Source: JANYCG01 sp031418395 | GTDB lineage: Bacteria; Pseudomonadota; Gammaproteobacteria; Burkholderiales; Burkholderiaceae_C | Assembly (NCBI GenBank): GCA_031418395.1 | Contig: JANOXL010000306.1 | Span: 1 to 14,339 of the forward strand | Direction of reading: 5' to 3' | DNA: 14,339 nucleotides | Shown here: one piece after another, positions 5,236-12,858 of the stretch | Numbering within the stretch: the stretch's first letter is position 1 | How the letters are laid out: the number at the start of each line of letters is the position of its first letter | The notes under the pieces: generated by a model | What the model was told of the DNA's origin: nothing | What the model saw: only the letters and a program-made list of their open reading frames with translations | Database searches by the model: none | Translations under genes and position numbers: made by a program

Positions 5236-7532
5236 TAAATATCCTTGATCGTCACTTCATTCGGGTTGCTGTGCATGTCAATCACACGGCAGTCGCTGCA
5301 CATACGCAGGCGCTGCGCCCCAGCGCCCGCAAACGCCGGGTGGCCGCCAATGCGGGCCACCATGGCTTCGATGGCGGGCAGTGTGGCAAAAGGTTTGGCG
5401 CAGCGAATGCAATGAAAAGGCTTCACCTCATGCAACACACGTTGTGATTTGCGGGCCTTGCCTTCGTCGGCCAACCACAGGCGCGGCGCCAACTCCAAAG
5501 CGCCTTCCGGGCAGGTGGAGACACAAATCCCGCATTGCACACAGTTCTTCTCGATAAAGCGCAATTGCGGTGCCTCGGGGTTGTCCGCCAGGGCAGATGC
5601 CGGGCAGGCCCCTACACAGCTGTGGCACATGGTGCATTTGTCGCCGTCGACGATCAGGCTGCCCAAAGGAGAGGCCTTGGGCAATACGATGGCCTCAGGC
5701 ATGGCGGCTTTCATCTGCGGCATTTGCAACGCTTGCGCCGTCAAATGGTCGATGGCAGCTTCCAGACTCGGGCGTTTGGCTGGCAACACAACGGTTGCCG
5801 AAACCTGCTGAACCGCCTGTGCGGGTACAAATCGCAAAGCCGCGTCCAGGATGGCAGCACTTGAACCTTCGATCAAATGAAAATGCACGCCCGTATACCC
5901 CAGCCCCGTCATTACCGCCTGGCCCACCGCCATTTGCTCAACCAGCGCTGTGCGGTATTGCGGCGCTTCGTCGCCCGACAACAACACCGCGATTTGATTG
6001 GCCCCCTGCGCAAGCGCCGTGAGCCACACCTCCAGCCCCACACTGGCGTTATGCCAAAGGGCGATGGGCAACATGCGGGCCGGCAAGCCGCGCAGTTTCT
6101 TGTGAATCTGCACCTGCCGGGCCAGCGCCTCCAGCTGTTTGGAGCCACTGCCGTCGGAGTGAAACAGCAGCACCGCATCACGCCCACCCGCCTGCGCGTA
6201 GGTGCGCAGGATCGTCCGCACACGCCGCCCCATGTCCACGGCGGTGGGCAGCGCATAGGTAATGGCACCGGTAGGGCATACCGTCGTACAGGCACCGCAG
6301 CCCACGCATAGGTGCGGGTCCACCACGATGCCGCCGCCTTGGCCTTTGGGGTCAGGCACCGCGTTGGAATAACGACGTTCCTTGCCCATGGTTTTACCTT
6401 TGAGCTTGGCATCGCTGCGGATGGCCACGGCAGAACAAACGTCAATACACGCCGAGCAGCCAATTTGCTCATTGCGGCTGTGCGCGCACAGGCTGTTTTG
6501 GTACTTGAAGAACTTGGGATTCTCGAACACGCCCACCATGCCTCGCAGTTGCAGCACGGCCTGGTTGAGCTTGCCCGCATCGCTGCCTGTGTGGAGGTAG
6601 CCCTGCGGCGGGGCGTGCTGGGTGAACGCCGGGGCGTCGCGCAAATCCAGCACCATGTCAAATGTGGCCTGGGTCTCGCGCGCCTCGCGGCCGAACTGGA
6701 TGGCGCCCACAGCGTCGCAAGCCGCCACACAGTCGCGGTGGGATTTGCAACGCGACAGATCAATTTGGTAACTCAAATCAATCGCCTGTTCCGGGCACAC
6801 GGCGATACACGCATTGCAGCGCGTGCAAATGTCCAGATCAATCGGGTTCGCGCTCTTCCAGTGGGCCTCAAACGCGCCCAGCCGCCCCGTGAGCGACACT
6901 AACTGGCCACTTTGCACTTCGCTGTCGTGCCTCTGCCCGATGCCCGAGCCCTGCCCCATGCCCGCCACACGCGAAGGTGCCGTGAGCAGAATCGTCACGT
7001 CAATGCTGTCCCCCAACAAACCGGCGGCCTGTTCACAGTCCTCGGGCGCGCCCATGACCAGGCAACGCCCTTCGCTGCGGTATTCGACAGCCGGCACCGG
7101 CTCGGGCAGCGGCAATTTGGCCGCGGCGATGAGCGCGGCGATTTTGGGTGTGGCTTGTTTCGCCTCCGCCGACCAACCGGCCATTTCGCGGATGTTCACA
7201 AAGTGGATCGGGCGCTCTTCGATTGACAGCGCCCCTTGGGTTTGCTCGTTCAACTCCAGGAACAAGCGCGTTTCTTGCGTACAGGCCACCAAGAGCGGCT
7301 CGCCCAATTTGGCAGCGCGTTGAAACTGCGGCGCTTCACGGCGGCAAAGGGCCGTGAAGTGGGCTTCAACCTGGTCGGCTGGGGACGGGGTCAGCGCCGG
7401 GGTTTGTAGCAAGGTCGCTGGCGAGGTTTGTGTCGAGGCCGGTGCGCTCTTTTGCGTCGGGCTCAGCGCTTTCATCAACGCTGCTGTGTCCAGCGGCATC
7501 GTCCCGTTGCAATTGCAGATCAGTGTTTTCAT
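5235..7532 (-). CDS. Multi-cluster [4Fe-4S] ferredoxin-like protein of the FDH locus
   Basis: 765 residues from the ATG at 7532, which gives the typical start MKTLICNCNGTMPLD. A TTG nine codons upstream (7559) is less likely. Cys motifs in order are CTRCNACIAVCP (236-246), CKSHRDCVAAC (262-272), a Cys at 349 with CSACIDVC (359-366), CVGCGACTTVCP (409-420), CTMCHSCVGACP (633-644), CVQCGICVSTCP (664-675), and a final CxxC...CxxC pair (708-711, 745-748) that looks like a metal-binding ribbon. Residues 420-620 resemble the small domain seen in F420-non-reducing hydrogenase/CoB-CoM-type iron-sulfur proteins (VLLFHSDGSGSKQLEAL); that comparison is tentative. It is probably a cytoplasmic electron-transfer or Fe-S assembly partner for FDH, but no reaction is assigned. 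The first 167 nt overlap the 3' end of the DUF3306 gene in another frame; downstream it is coupled to the TorD gene. Confidence 0.88.
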   Translation of the reverse strand: MKTLICNCNGTMPLDTAALMKALSPTQKSAPASTQTSPATLLQTPALTPSPADQVEAHFTALCRREAPQFQRAAKLGEPLLVACTQETRLFLELNEQTQGALSIEERPIHFVNIREMAGWSAEAKQATPKIAALIAAAKLPLPEPVPAVEYRSEGRCLVMGAPEDCEQAAGLLGDSIDVTILLTAPSRVAGMGQGSGIGQRHDSEVQSGQLVSLTGRLGAFEAHWKSANPIDLDICTRCNACIAVCPEQAIDLSYQIDLSRCKSHRDCVAACDAVGAIQFGREARETQATFDMVLDLRDAPAFTQHAPPQGYLHTGSDAGKLNQAVLQLRGMVGVFENPKFFKYQNSLCAHSRNEQIGCSACIDVCSAVAIRSDAKLKGKTMGKERRYSNAVPDPKGQGGGIVVDPHLCVGCGACTTVCPTGAITYALPTAVDMGRRVRTILRTYAQAGGRDAVLLFHSDGSGSKQLEALARQVQIHKKLRGLPARMLPIALWHNASVGLEVWLTALAQGANQIAVLLSGDEAPQYRTALVEQMAVGQAVMTGLGYTGVHFHLIEGSSAAILDAALRFVPAQAVQQVSATVVLPAKRPSLEAAIDHLTAQALQMPQMKAAMPEAIVLPKASPLGSLIVDGDKCTMCHSCVGACPASALADNPEAPQLRFIEKNCVQCGICVSTCPEGALELAPRLWLADEGKARKSQRVLHEVKPFHCIRCAKPFATLPAIEAMVARIGGHPAFAGAGAQRLRMCSDCRVIDMHSNPNEVTIKDI

Positions 7533-8082
7533 GTTGGGGGGCAGTATCGTTGGCGGCAAGCTCGGTCGGAAATTCTGCCGATGGGGGTTTATCCTGATCT
7601 ACCAGTTCATCGTCCAGCAGGCCCAGCGAACGGGCCTGCACCATTTGCCGCAACATGGCCTTGGGGATGGGCTCGCCCACGCTGTAGTCATCAATGTAGA
7701 CGTCCAACCCGTCCATCACATTGAAGTGCGGGTTGCCCGCAAACAACTTGCGCATGGCGGCGTTGCGTACGTTGGGGTCGACGGTGCGAGCGGCAAAAGC
7801 GGAGTAGTCTGAATCTTTCGTGAGTTTGGCCACATCGTCCAGCGTGGGGCCAGAGGGCTCTGATTTCTCGTTAATATTTTTTTTATCAACTACTTCTAAT
7901 TTATTCTCGGCATTAGGTCTCGAAATATTAGAATTTTCTGCTATTAAATTAGAATCATTTTTATTTATTTTTTGATCAGTAATTACATCGGAATCATTTT
8001 TTTCATTGACCGATCGCGCCTGCACCTTGCGCTGCGACCAGCGTGTGAAGAAGCTGCCCTCGGGTGGTTTTGCGTCAGCCAT
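7366..8082 (-). CDS. DUF3306 protein with AT-rich linker insert
   Basis: 238 residues from ATG 8082, which overlaps the end of the DUF3305 gene by 8 nt. The N terminus carries the family hallmark of an F-x-R-W-S-x-R-K type motif (FFTRWSQRK, 11-19). The conserved core resumes at TLDDVAKLTKDSDYSAF and continues through AAMRKLFAGNPHFNVMDGLDVYIDDY. Between them, residues 25-75 are Asn/Lys/Asp/Glu/Ile-rich and encoded by strongly AT-rich DNA, unlike the rest of the gene. The C-terminal 80 or so residues are acidic, low-complexity and probably disordered; the last 55 codons overlap the iron-sulfur gene out of frame. DUF3305/DUF3306 pairs are recurrent companions of FDH genes in proteobacteria; function is unknown. 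No signal peptide or membrane segment is visible. Confidence 0.85.
   Translation of the reverse strand: MADAKPPEGSFFTRWSQRKVQARSVNEKNDSDVITDQKINKNDSNLIAENSNISRPNAENKLEVVDKKNINEKSEPSGPTLDDVAKLTKDSDYSAFAARTVDPNVRNAAMRKLFAGNPHFNVMDGLDVYIDDYSVGEPIPKAMLRQMVQARSLGLLDDELVDQDKPPSAEFPTELAANDTAPQHENTDLQLQRDDAAGHSSVDESAEPDAKERTGLDTNLASDLATNPGADPVPSRPG
7858..8010 (-). other. AT-rich in-frame segment within the DUF3306 gene
   Basis: About 150 bp dominated by A and T, with runs such as TATTTTTTTTAT, inside a gene and genome region that is otherwise GC-rich. It keeps the reading frame and encodes a polar linker with an imperfect 13-residue internal repeat (KNDSDVI and KNDSNLI; the matching DNA is two copies of GAATCATTTTT). 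The codons (AAT, AAA, GAT, ATT) differ sharply from those of neighbouring genes. An insertion or expansion in a tolerant linker is the simplest reading. Confidence 0.8.
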
Positions 8083-8665
8083 CACATCCCGGCCCGACAC
8101 GATTTTTTGCAACGATTTCGGCACTTGTTTCGGCACTTTTCTTGAAGCCTCGTGCGCCACCGTTGTCCAAGGCGCTTGCGCCCCGTTCGTCCGCCTTCAA
8201 AAACGACTGCGCGCGCACCTTGCGGGCGCTATCGGGCTTGAAATGCGTGTTGGTAAATTCCTGCAGCCATTCACACAACTCGGGCGGCAAGGGCACGGAT
8301 TCAACGTGCTCTTCCGCAAACATACGCCGATCCGCTTCGATGTACGAGACACTCACCGCCGTCACTTCCACTTGCGACGCGTCTTGTTCGTCGGGCCGCC
8401 AGGACACAAACCACGAGGGCTGGCCCGAAGTGAGGTTGAGAAAATACCCTTTGCATTCATCCGCAAACAACTGCACGCCAAAACCGCTGTGCAGCCAGCG
8501 TGAAAGTTTGCCGTCGTCCTCTACCACCGCGTGTCCAACGGCATCCGAGGCGTTGGTAGCCGGCACCACGTCCAACAGTTTGAATTGCCAGTCTTCCCAA
8601 CGGTTGGGCGCAGCACAGCGCTGAATCAGCACGGCGACGGGCAAAGTTTCAGCGCTGGCGGGCAT
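8075..8665 (-). CDS. DUF3305 protein of the FDH locus
   Basis: 196 residues. The core (residues 5-130) matches the DUF3305 pattern: an opening VAVLIQRCAAPNRWEDWQFKLLDVVP, then LHSGFGVQLFADECKGYFLNLTSGQPSWFVSWR and a closing VPLPPELCEWLQEFTNTHFKP. The tail (about 145-196) is Lys/Ala/Gly-rich and probably disordered. It is soluble, with no signal peptide. It lies 16 nt after mrp and overlaps the DUF3306 start by 8 nt, so all three are probably on one transcript. The biochemical role is unknown; constant association with FDH loci suggests a maturation or assembly function. The start ATG (8665) has only a weak upstream ribosome binding site. Confidence 0.85.
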   Translation of the reverse strand: MPASAETLPVAVLIQRCAAPNRWEDWQFKLLDVVPATNASDAVGHAVVEDDGKLSRWLHSGFGVQLFADECKGYFLNLTSGQPSWFVSWRPDEQDASQVEVTAVSVSYIEADRRMFAEEHVESVPLPPELCEWLQEFTNTHFKPDSARKVRAQSFLKADERGASALDNGGARGFKKSAETSAEIVAKNRVGPGCDG

Positions 8666-8681
8666 GATGAACGGGCCTGAC

Positions 8682-9773
8682 TCAGGTGTTCTTCGAAATC
8701 GTGATCGACGGAAACTTCGACGAGAAGTCTTTGTTTTTCGCAGCGATGGAGACGGCCACCTGGCGCGCCACAGCTTTGTAGATGGCCGCTACTTCGCCAT
8801 CCGGGTCGGCGACCACGGTGGGCATGCCGCTGTCGGCTTGCATGCGGATCTGCATGTTCAAGGGCAACGCGCCCAGGTAATCCATCTTGTAATCCGCTGC
8901 CATCTTTTTGCCGCCATCCGCGCCGAAAATGTGTTCAACGTGGCCGCAGTTTGTGCAAACGTGAACCGCCATGTTTTCAACGATGCCCAGAATCGGCACA
9001 CCGACTTTTTCAAACATCTTGATGCCTTTTTTGGCATCCAAGAGCGCAATGTCTTGCGGCGTGGTGACGATCACCGCGCCCGTCATCGGCACGCGCTGGC
9101 TCAAGGTAAGCTGGATATCGCCGGTGCCGGGCGGCATGTCAACGATCAAATAATCGAGGTCGCGCCAGTTGGTCTGCCGAAGCAACTGCTCCAGCGCCTG
9201 GGTGGCCATGGGGCCGCGCCAGATCATGGCTTCGTCTTGCGCTACCAGGAAGCCGATGGACATGACCTGCACGCCGTAGTTCTCCAGCGGGTCCATGGTT
9301 TTACCGTCGTCACTCTCGGGGCGGCCATCCACACCCATCATCATCGGAATGCTCGGGCCGTAGATGTCGGCGTCCAAAATGCCGACACTCGCACCTTCCG
9401 CCGCCAGCGCCAGTGCCAGGTTCACGGCGGTGGTGCTCTTGCCAACGCCGCCTTTGCCCGAAGCCACACCAACAATGTTTTTCACCTTCGGCAAGAGCTG
9501 CACGCCGCGTTGCACCGAGTGCGCCGTGACTTTGGTGTAAATATTGACGGACACATTGCTCACCCCTGCCACTGCTTTGGCAGCCTGCACGAGGCTTTTG
9601 CGAATCGCCGGAATCTGGCTCTTCGCGGGATAGCCCAGTTCGACGTCAAAAGCGACATCGGCCCCTGACACCGCCAAGTTTTTGAGCGCTTTGGTGCTTA
9701 CAAAATCCTTGCCTGTATTCGCATCTACCACCGCTTTGAGCGCTTCTAAAAGCGCTGTTTCTGTCACTGCCAT
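8682..9773 (-). CDS. mrp: Iron-sulfur cluster carrier ATPase Mrp/ApbC
   Basis: 363 residues, the usual length for bacterial Mrp. Residues 1-95 form the MIP18/DUF59-type domain. The deviant Walker A is GKGGVGKST (106-114), with DADIYGPS (135-141 region) and the VDMPPGTGD loop (211-219). The CxxC that holds a bridging [4Fe-4S] cluster is CTNC at 273-276. The protein binds and transfers Fe-S clusters to apo-targets in the cytoplasm. ATG 9773 has a strong GGAGGA ribosome binding site. In many proteobacteria mrp sits beside a divergent metG, and metG is indeed about 4 kb to the right here. The gene follows lysR by 24 nt and precedes DUF3305 by 16 nt, tying Fe-S delivery to the cluster-rich FDH accessory proteins. 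Confidence 0.95.
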   Translation of the reverse strand: MAVTETALLEALKAVVDANTGKDFVSTKALKNLAVSGADVAFDVELGYPAKSQIPAIRKSLVQAAKAVAGVSNVSVNIYTKVTAHSVQRGVQLLPKVKNIVGVASGKGGVGKSTTAVNLALALAAEGASVGILDADIYGPSIPMMMGVDGRPESDDGKTMDPLENYGVQVMSIGFLVAQDEAMIWRGPMATQALEQLLRQTNWRDLDYLIVDMPPGTGDIQLTLSQRVPMTGAVIVTTPQDIALLDAKKGIKMFEKVGVPILGIVENMAVHVCTNCGHVEHIFGADGGKKMAADYKMDYLGALPLNMQIRMQADSGMPTVVADPDGEVAAIYKAVARQVAVSIAAKNKDFSSKFPSITISKNT

Positions 9774-9797
9774 TGATTCCTCCTGAAGGGTTGAAGT

Positions 9798-10718
9798 TTA
9801 GCTGGGCATGAGATTCGCCTGGTTTTCCCCGTGAATATGCTCCCCCAGAAAATCCAGAAAACGCCGCACCGCAGGCACCATGCCGCGCCGCGTGGGGAAA
9901 ACGGCGTGAACAATGGCTTTTTCAGGGGCCCAGCCGGGCAACACTTGCTCCAGTTGGCCATCGCGCAGCTCCTGGGCGCACATGTAATCCGGCAAGACAC
10001 ACATGCCAGTGCCGCTGAGGACCGCAAATTTCAGCGTCTGCAAGTCGTCGGCGATGAGCCGGGGCCGGTGCGGGTGGGACCAGGTCGCGTCACCCGGCCC
10101 TTGTAATCGCCAGTTGGCCTGGCCGTCGACGGCCGACATGCTGACGGTGTCAATTTTGGCCAAATCCTGCACGGTGTTGGGCCGACCTTGGCGCGCCAAT
10201 TGGCTCGGGCTGGCGACGAGGTAAGCCGTGGAGAAACCCAGGTTCTTCACGACCAGGCTGCCGCTGTCTTCCAGCGTGCGGCGCACCCGCAGGGCCACGT
10301 CAAACCCGTCCTCGACCAAATCGACAACGCGGTTGTTCACGTGCATTTCCACCGTGACACCGGGATAACGCGCCAAAAACGCACCGATGAGGGGCCCTAC
10401 CGTGCTTTGCGCCAGCGTGACCGGGCAGGCCACCCGCACGATGCCCTTCGGCTCGGTGCGGGCCTGCTGCATAGCCTCGTCGGCGGCGTCTGCCGCATCA
10501 CGTACCGAGACGCAGTGCCGGTAGAAGAGCTCACCGGGCGGCGTGAGCGAGAGTTTTCGAGTGGTGCGCTGCAACAAACGCACGCCCAGCCGCGCCTCCA
10601 ACTCGGCCACGCGCCGCGACAGTTTCGACTTGGGCACGCCCAGTCGCCGCCCCGCTGCGGCAAACCCGGCGCGGTCCACCACCTCGGCGAAAAACAACAT
10701 GTTATTCAAGTCTTGCAT
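9798..10718 (-). CDS. LysR-family transcriptional regulator
   Basis: 306 residues from ATG 10718, chosen because an AAGGAGG ribosome binding site lies at 10724-10731 and the protein then starts with the usual MQDLNNMLFFAEVVDRAGF. An upstream in-frame extension is not family-like. The N-terminal winged helix-turn-helix spans about residues 13-60 (AAAGRRLGVPKSKLSRRVAELEARLGVRLLQRTT). The effector domain follows from about residue 90. The gene is divergent from the azoreductase gene with a 293-bp intergenic region, the classic arrangement for a LysR regulator and its target; the palindrome at 10886-10907 is a candidate site. Downstream mrp begins only 24 nt later, so lysR transcription may run into mrp. 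Effector unknown. Confidence 0.92.
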   Translation of the reverse strand: MQDLNNMLFFAEVVDRAGFAAAGRRLGVPKSKLSRRVAELEARLGVRLLQRTTRKLSLTPPGELFYRHCVSVRDAADAADEAMQQARTEPKGIVRVACPVTLAQSTVGPLIGAFLARYPGVTVEMHVNNRVVDLVEDGFDVALRVRRTLEDSGSLVVKNLGFSTAYLVASPSQLARQGRPNTVQDLAKIDTVSMSAVDGQANWRLQGPGDATWSHPHRPRLIADDLQTLKFAVLSGTGMCVLPDYMCAQELRDGQLEQVLPGWAPEKAIVHAVFPTRRGMVPAVRRFLDFLGEHIHGENQANLMPS

Positions 10719-10734
10719 GCGGCACCTCCTTGTC

Positions 10735-10764
10735 GTGGTTTTGTGGTTTTGTGGCCTTGTGGCC
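10735..10764. repeat. Short tandem repeat upstream of lysR
   Basis: Four 8-bp units, the last incomplete: GTGGTTTT, GTGGTTTT, GTGGCCTT, GTGGCC. The array starts 4 bp beyond the lysR Shine-Dalgarno, in what should be its 5' leader or promoter, so copy-number change could alter lysR expression. It may be no more than local slippage. Confidence 0.7.
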
Positions 10765-10885
10765 GTTAATCCAAAGCTCCCCGTGACCTTGGGGCTATGT
10801 GACGTTCGGGCCACGAGGATTTGAAGACGTTTGGCCGTCGAGCCTGGTGGCGTTGACGCAGAAATCAAGCCTCCAGTCTGGCCCA

Positions 10886-10907
10886 ATTGTCCCATATTCA
10901 GGACAAT
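10886..10907. promoter_or_regulatory. Palindromic candidate operator between lysR and azoR
   Basis: A perfect 7-bp inverted repeat, ATTGTCC and GGACAAT, is separated by 8 nt (CATATTCA). It lies about 105 bp upstream of the azoreductase start and about 168 bp upstream of the lysR start, in the only space between the divergent genes. Dyads of about this size containing a T-N11-A arrangement are typical LysR recognition boxes. Assignment to this regulator is inference. Confidence 0.5.
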
Positions 10908-11011
10908 CAATCTCAAATTTGCCGACTTATCAAAGATTGGATTCGTATTCACAATAACCGCATTGGTCAACGATTCGATCAACCCACGCACCCAGCACTG
11001 AAAGGTATCCC

Positions 11012-11662
11012 ATGAAAATTTTGCACATCGATTCCAGCATCCTCGCCTCCAGCTCCGTCTCGCGAGCACTCACTCACCAAGTGGTTGAGCAATGGCGAGC
11101 CTCTCACCCAGGCACCTTAGTGGATTACCTGGATTTGGCGCACAACGCTCCGAGCCACCTGGACGCGCATTCCATTGGTTTTCGCGCGCCACCGCAAGCT
11201 GCTGCCCTGACGCCGCGACAAATCGAAGAAAACGCGCTTTCCGAAGCTTTGGTCAGCCAGTTCCTGGCTGCTGATGTGGTCGTGATGGGCGCGCCTATGT
11301 ACAACTTCACCATCCCCACCCAACTACGCGCCTGGATCGACCGCATCGCTCAACCCGGCCGCACCTTTGGCTACACCGACAAAGGCCCCCACGGCCTGGC
11401 CGGTGGCAAAACGGTGATCGTCGTCTCCAGCCGGGGCGGCGTGTATTCCACCAGCGAAGGTGGCCGTGCGATGGAGCACCAGGAGAGTTACCTGCAAACC
11501 GTGTTGGGCTTCCTGGGCGTGACCGACATCCGCTTCGTGCGGGCTGAAGGCGTTTCGATGGGCGACGCGGCCAAAACCGCCGCGTTGGCAAGTGCTGCGC
11601 TGGAAGTGCGGGCGCTAGCTCAACCGGCTGCGAACCAGGCCATGGCCAAAGAGGCTGCTTGA
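11012..11662 (+). CDS. azoR: FMN-dependent NADH-azoreductase / quinone reductase
   Basis: 216-residue flavodoxin-like protein of the AzoR family, which uses FMN and NAD(P)H to reduce quinones and azo compounds by two electrons in the cytoplasm. Visible motifs are the phosphate-binding SSILASSSVSRAL (8-20), GAPMYNFTIPTQLRAWIDRI (93-112) with PMYNF contacting FMN, RTFGYT (117-122) and SSRGGVYS (139-146). The length is close to the family norm of about 200; the final 15 residues are Ala-rich. ATG 11012 has AAAGG 7 nt upstream. It is divergent from lysR and is probably its target, perhaps in response to quinone or electrophile stress. The physiological substrate is unknown. Confidence 0.92.
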   Translation: MKILHIDSSILASSSVSRALTHQVVEQWRASHPGTLVDYLDLAHNAPSHLDAHSIGFRAPPQAAALTPRQIEENALSEALVSQFLAADVVVMGAPMYNFTIPTQLRAWIDRIAQPGRTFGYTDKGPHGLAGGKTVIVVSSRGGVYSTSEGGRAMEHQESYLQTVLGFLGVTDIRFVRAEGVSMGDAAKTAALASAALEVRALAQPAANQAMAKEAA

Positions 11663-11751
11663 TGGGCTGGTGCGCCCTTCAAACAAGGTTTTGGCGTCAT
11701 GCGCCCAGCGGGAAAGGTTCTTCGCTGCGCGCTTGAACCGCCGAAATTGCT

Positions 11752-11772
11752 ATGTTTTATATAGCAAAACAT
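11752..11772. repeat. Palindrome in AT-rich convergent spacer
   Basis: ATGTTTT and AAAACAT form a perfect 7-bp inverted repeat around a 7-nt spacer (ATATAGC), overlapping a second small dyad GCTAT/ATAGC (11749-11765). It sits 90 bp past the end of the azoreductase gene. No T-run follows on either strand, so it is not a typical intrinsic terminator, though a hairpin in the azoR 3' end is possible. Confidence 0.5.
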
Positions 11773-11842
11773 GATTATTTCACGAGACCCGGAGGCCCAA
11801 AAACCTTCAAATTCGCAAAAAATTCCATCATCACCACAAATA

Positions 11843-11860
11843 ATTAACACTCATGTTAAT
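11843..11860. repeat. Second palindrome in the convergent spacer
   Basis: ATTAAC and GTTAAT are perfect 6-bp arms around ACTCAT. It lies 22 bp beyond the stop of the minus-strand peptidase gene, in an AT-rich patch of about 120 bp. An operator-like dyad between two convergent gene ends is out of place and may be a remnant of a lost gene's control region or a protein-binding site. Confidence 0.4.
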
Positions 11861-11881
11861 ATTTAGTGAGTTCCCGAAGCC

Positions 11882-12718
11882 TCACCAAACTGACGGATCC
11901 ACCCTGTATAGACCCACCAGTTCCCGGTACACCTCGGGCGCCTCTGCCAAAAGCGCCTGGGGCTGCTCAAAAAACACCTCCGTCACTACCGCGAAAAATT
12001 CCGCCGGGTCGCTGGCAGCGTAGGCGTCAATCAACACGGAGGGCCGTTGCTGCAACTGCTCAAATGCCGCACCCATCACTGCGTTCCAGCGCCGTCGCCC
12101 CGCCTGGGTGGCCTGCCAGGGGCGGCCATCGGCGTGGCCACTGTCTTGGTCAATCTGGTGCGCAAACTCATGCAAGACAACATTCTGGCCATCCGCCGGG
12201 TCAGCAGCGCCGGTCTTCACCTGCGCCCACGACAGAATCACCTGCCCTTGCACCCATGATTCACCGGCCAGCGCCCTGGGCTGCACTTGCACCGTGCCGT
12301 CGCCCATCGGCCTCTCGTATTGCACCCTGAAGGCATCCGGGTAGACCAAAACACGCTTCAACCTTGGGTAATACGCGGGCGTGGCCTGCCCCAGCAGCAG
12401 CAAACAAGCCTGCGCAGCAATGCTCACGCGCACTTCGTCGTCGATCACCTGGCCCTGGCAGCCCACGATGGCTTTTTCAGCCAAAAACACTTGAATATGC
12501 CCTTTGAGCGCCCGCTGCAAATCGGCAGGCAAATGCGCCACGGCGGGCACACGGTGGCGCAAAATGCGCCGCCACGCTGCTGGAAACGGCAGCGCGCGCA
12601 AGCGGGCACGGCGTTGGCGTGTCCACCACGGTTGCAAAGACAAGACCAGTGCGCCCAAGAGCGCCAGTCCAGCCACACTCGACATGGCCACGGCAGACGT
12701 GATTTCAACGGCATTCAT
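11882..12718 (-). CDS. mtfA: MtfA-like M90 zinc metallopeptidase
   Basis: 278 residues from ATG 12718 (a TTG three codons upstream is also open). An N-terminal hydrophobic segment (about residues 9-29, SVAGLALLGALVLSLQPWW) predicts one membrane anchor. The zinc signature HEFAHQID is at about 183-190, with DPAEFFAVVTEVFFEQP (about 237-253) as the conserved helix supplying the glutamate ligand. Family landmarks VLVYPDAF and GQVILSW are also present. E. coli MtfA binds the repressor Mlc and has aminopeptidase activity; whether this homologue does either is unknown, and the membrane segment is a feature of many betaproteobacterial members. It converges on azoR and diverges from the nitroreductase gene with 140 bp between. 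Confidence 0.85.
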   Translation of the reverse strand: MNAVEITSAVAMSSVAGLALLGALVLSLQPWWTRQRRARLRALPFPAAWRRILRHRVPAVAHLPADLQRALKGHIQVFLAEKAIVGCQGQVIDDEVRVSIAAQACLLLLGQATPAYYPRLKRVLVYPDAFRVQYERPMGDGTVQVQPRALAGESWVQGQVILSWAQVKTGAADPADGQNVVLHEFAHQIDQDSGHADGRPWQATQAGRRRWNAVMGAAFEQLQQRPSVLIDAYAASDPAEFFAVVTEVFFEQPQALLAEAPEVYRELVGLYRVDPSVW

Positions 12719-12858
12719 GCAAGGCAATTGGGCCTTGATCGCCAGAATGCAATGGCGGGCTTGGTCAGGTCGGCAAGGCTGCCACGTGTTGGATCACCGC
12801 AGCGCTCGCCTCGGCCTGCGACGGTATAGTCGCTCAACAACCCCCACAGGAGCCCCCC

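Noticed and set aside
8664..9668. Long plus-strand open frame (334 codons) opposite mrp
   Set aside because: Antisense to a clear Mrp gene with intact Walker and CxxC motifs; the product is His/Arg-rich and resembles no family.
11752..11772. Intrinsic terminator for azoR
   Set aside because: Stem is AT-rich and lacks a following T-tract on either strand.
11620..11850. Minus-strand small open frame (76 codons) in the azoR-mtfA spacer
   Set aside because: No ribosome binding site or recognisable motif, and its second half is antisense to the azoR 3' end; the AT-rich start is noted as a patch instead.
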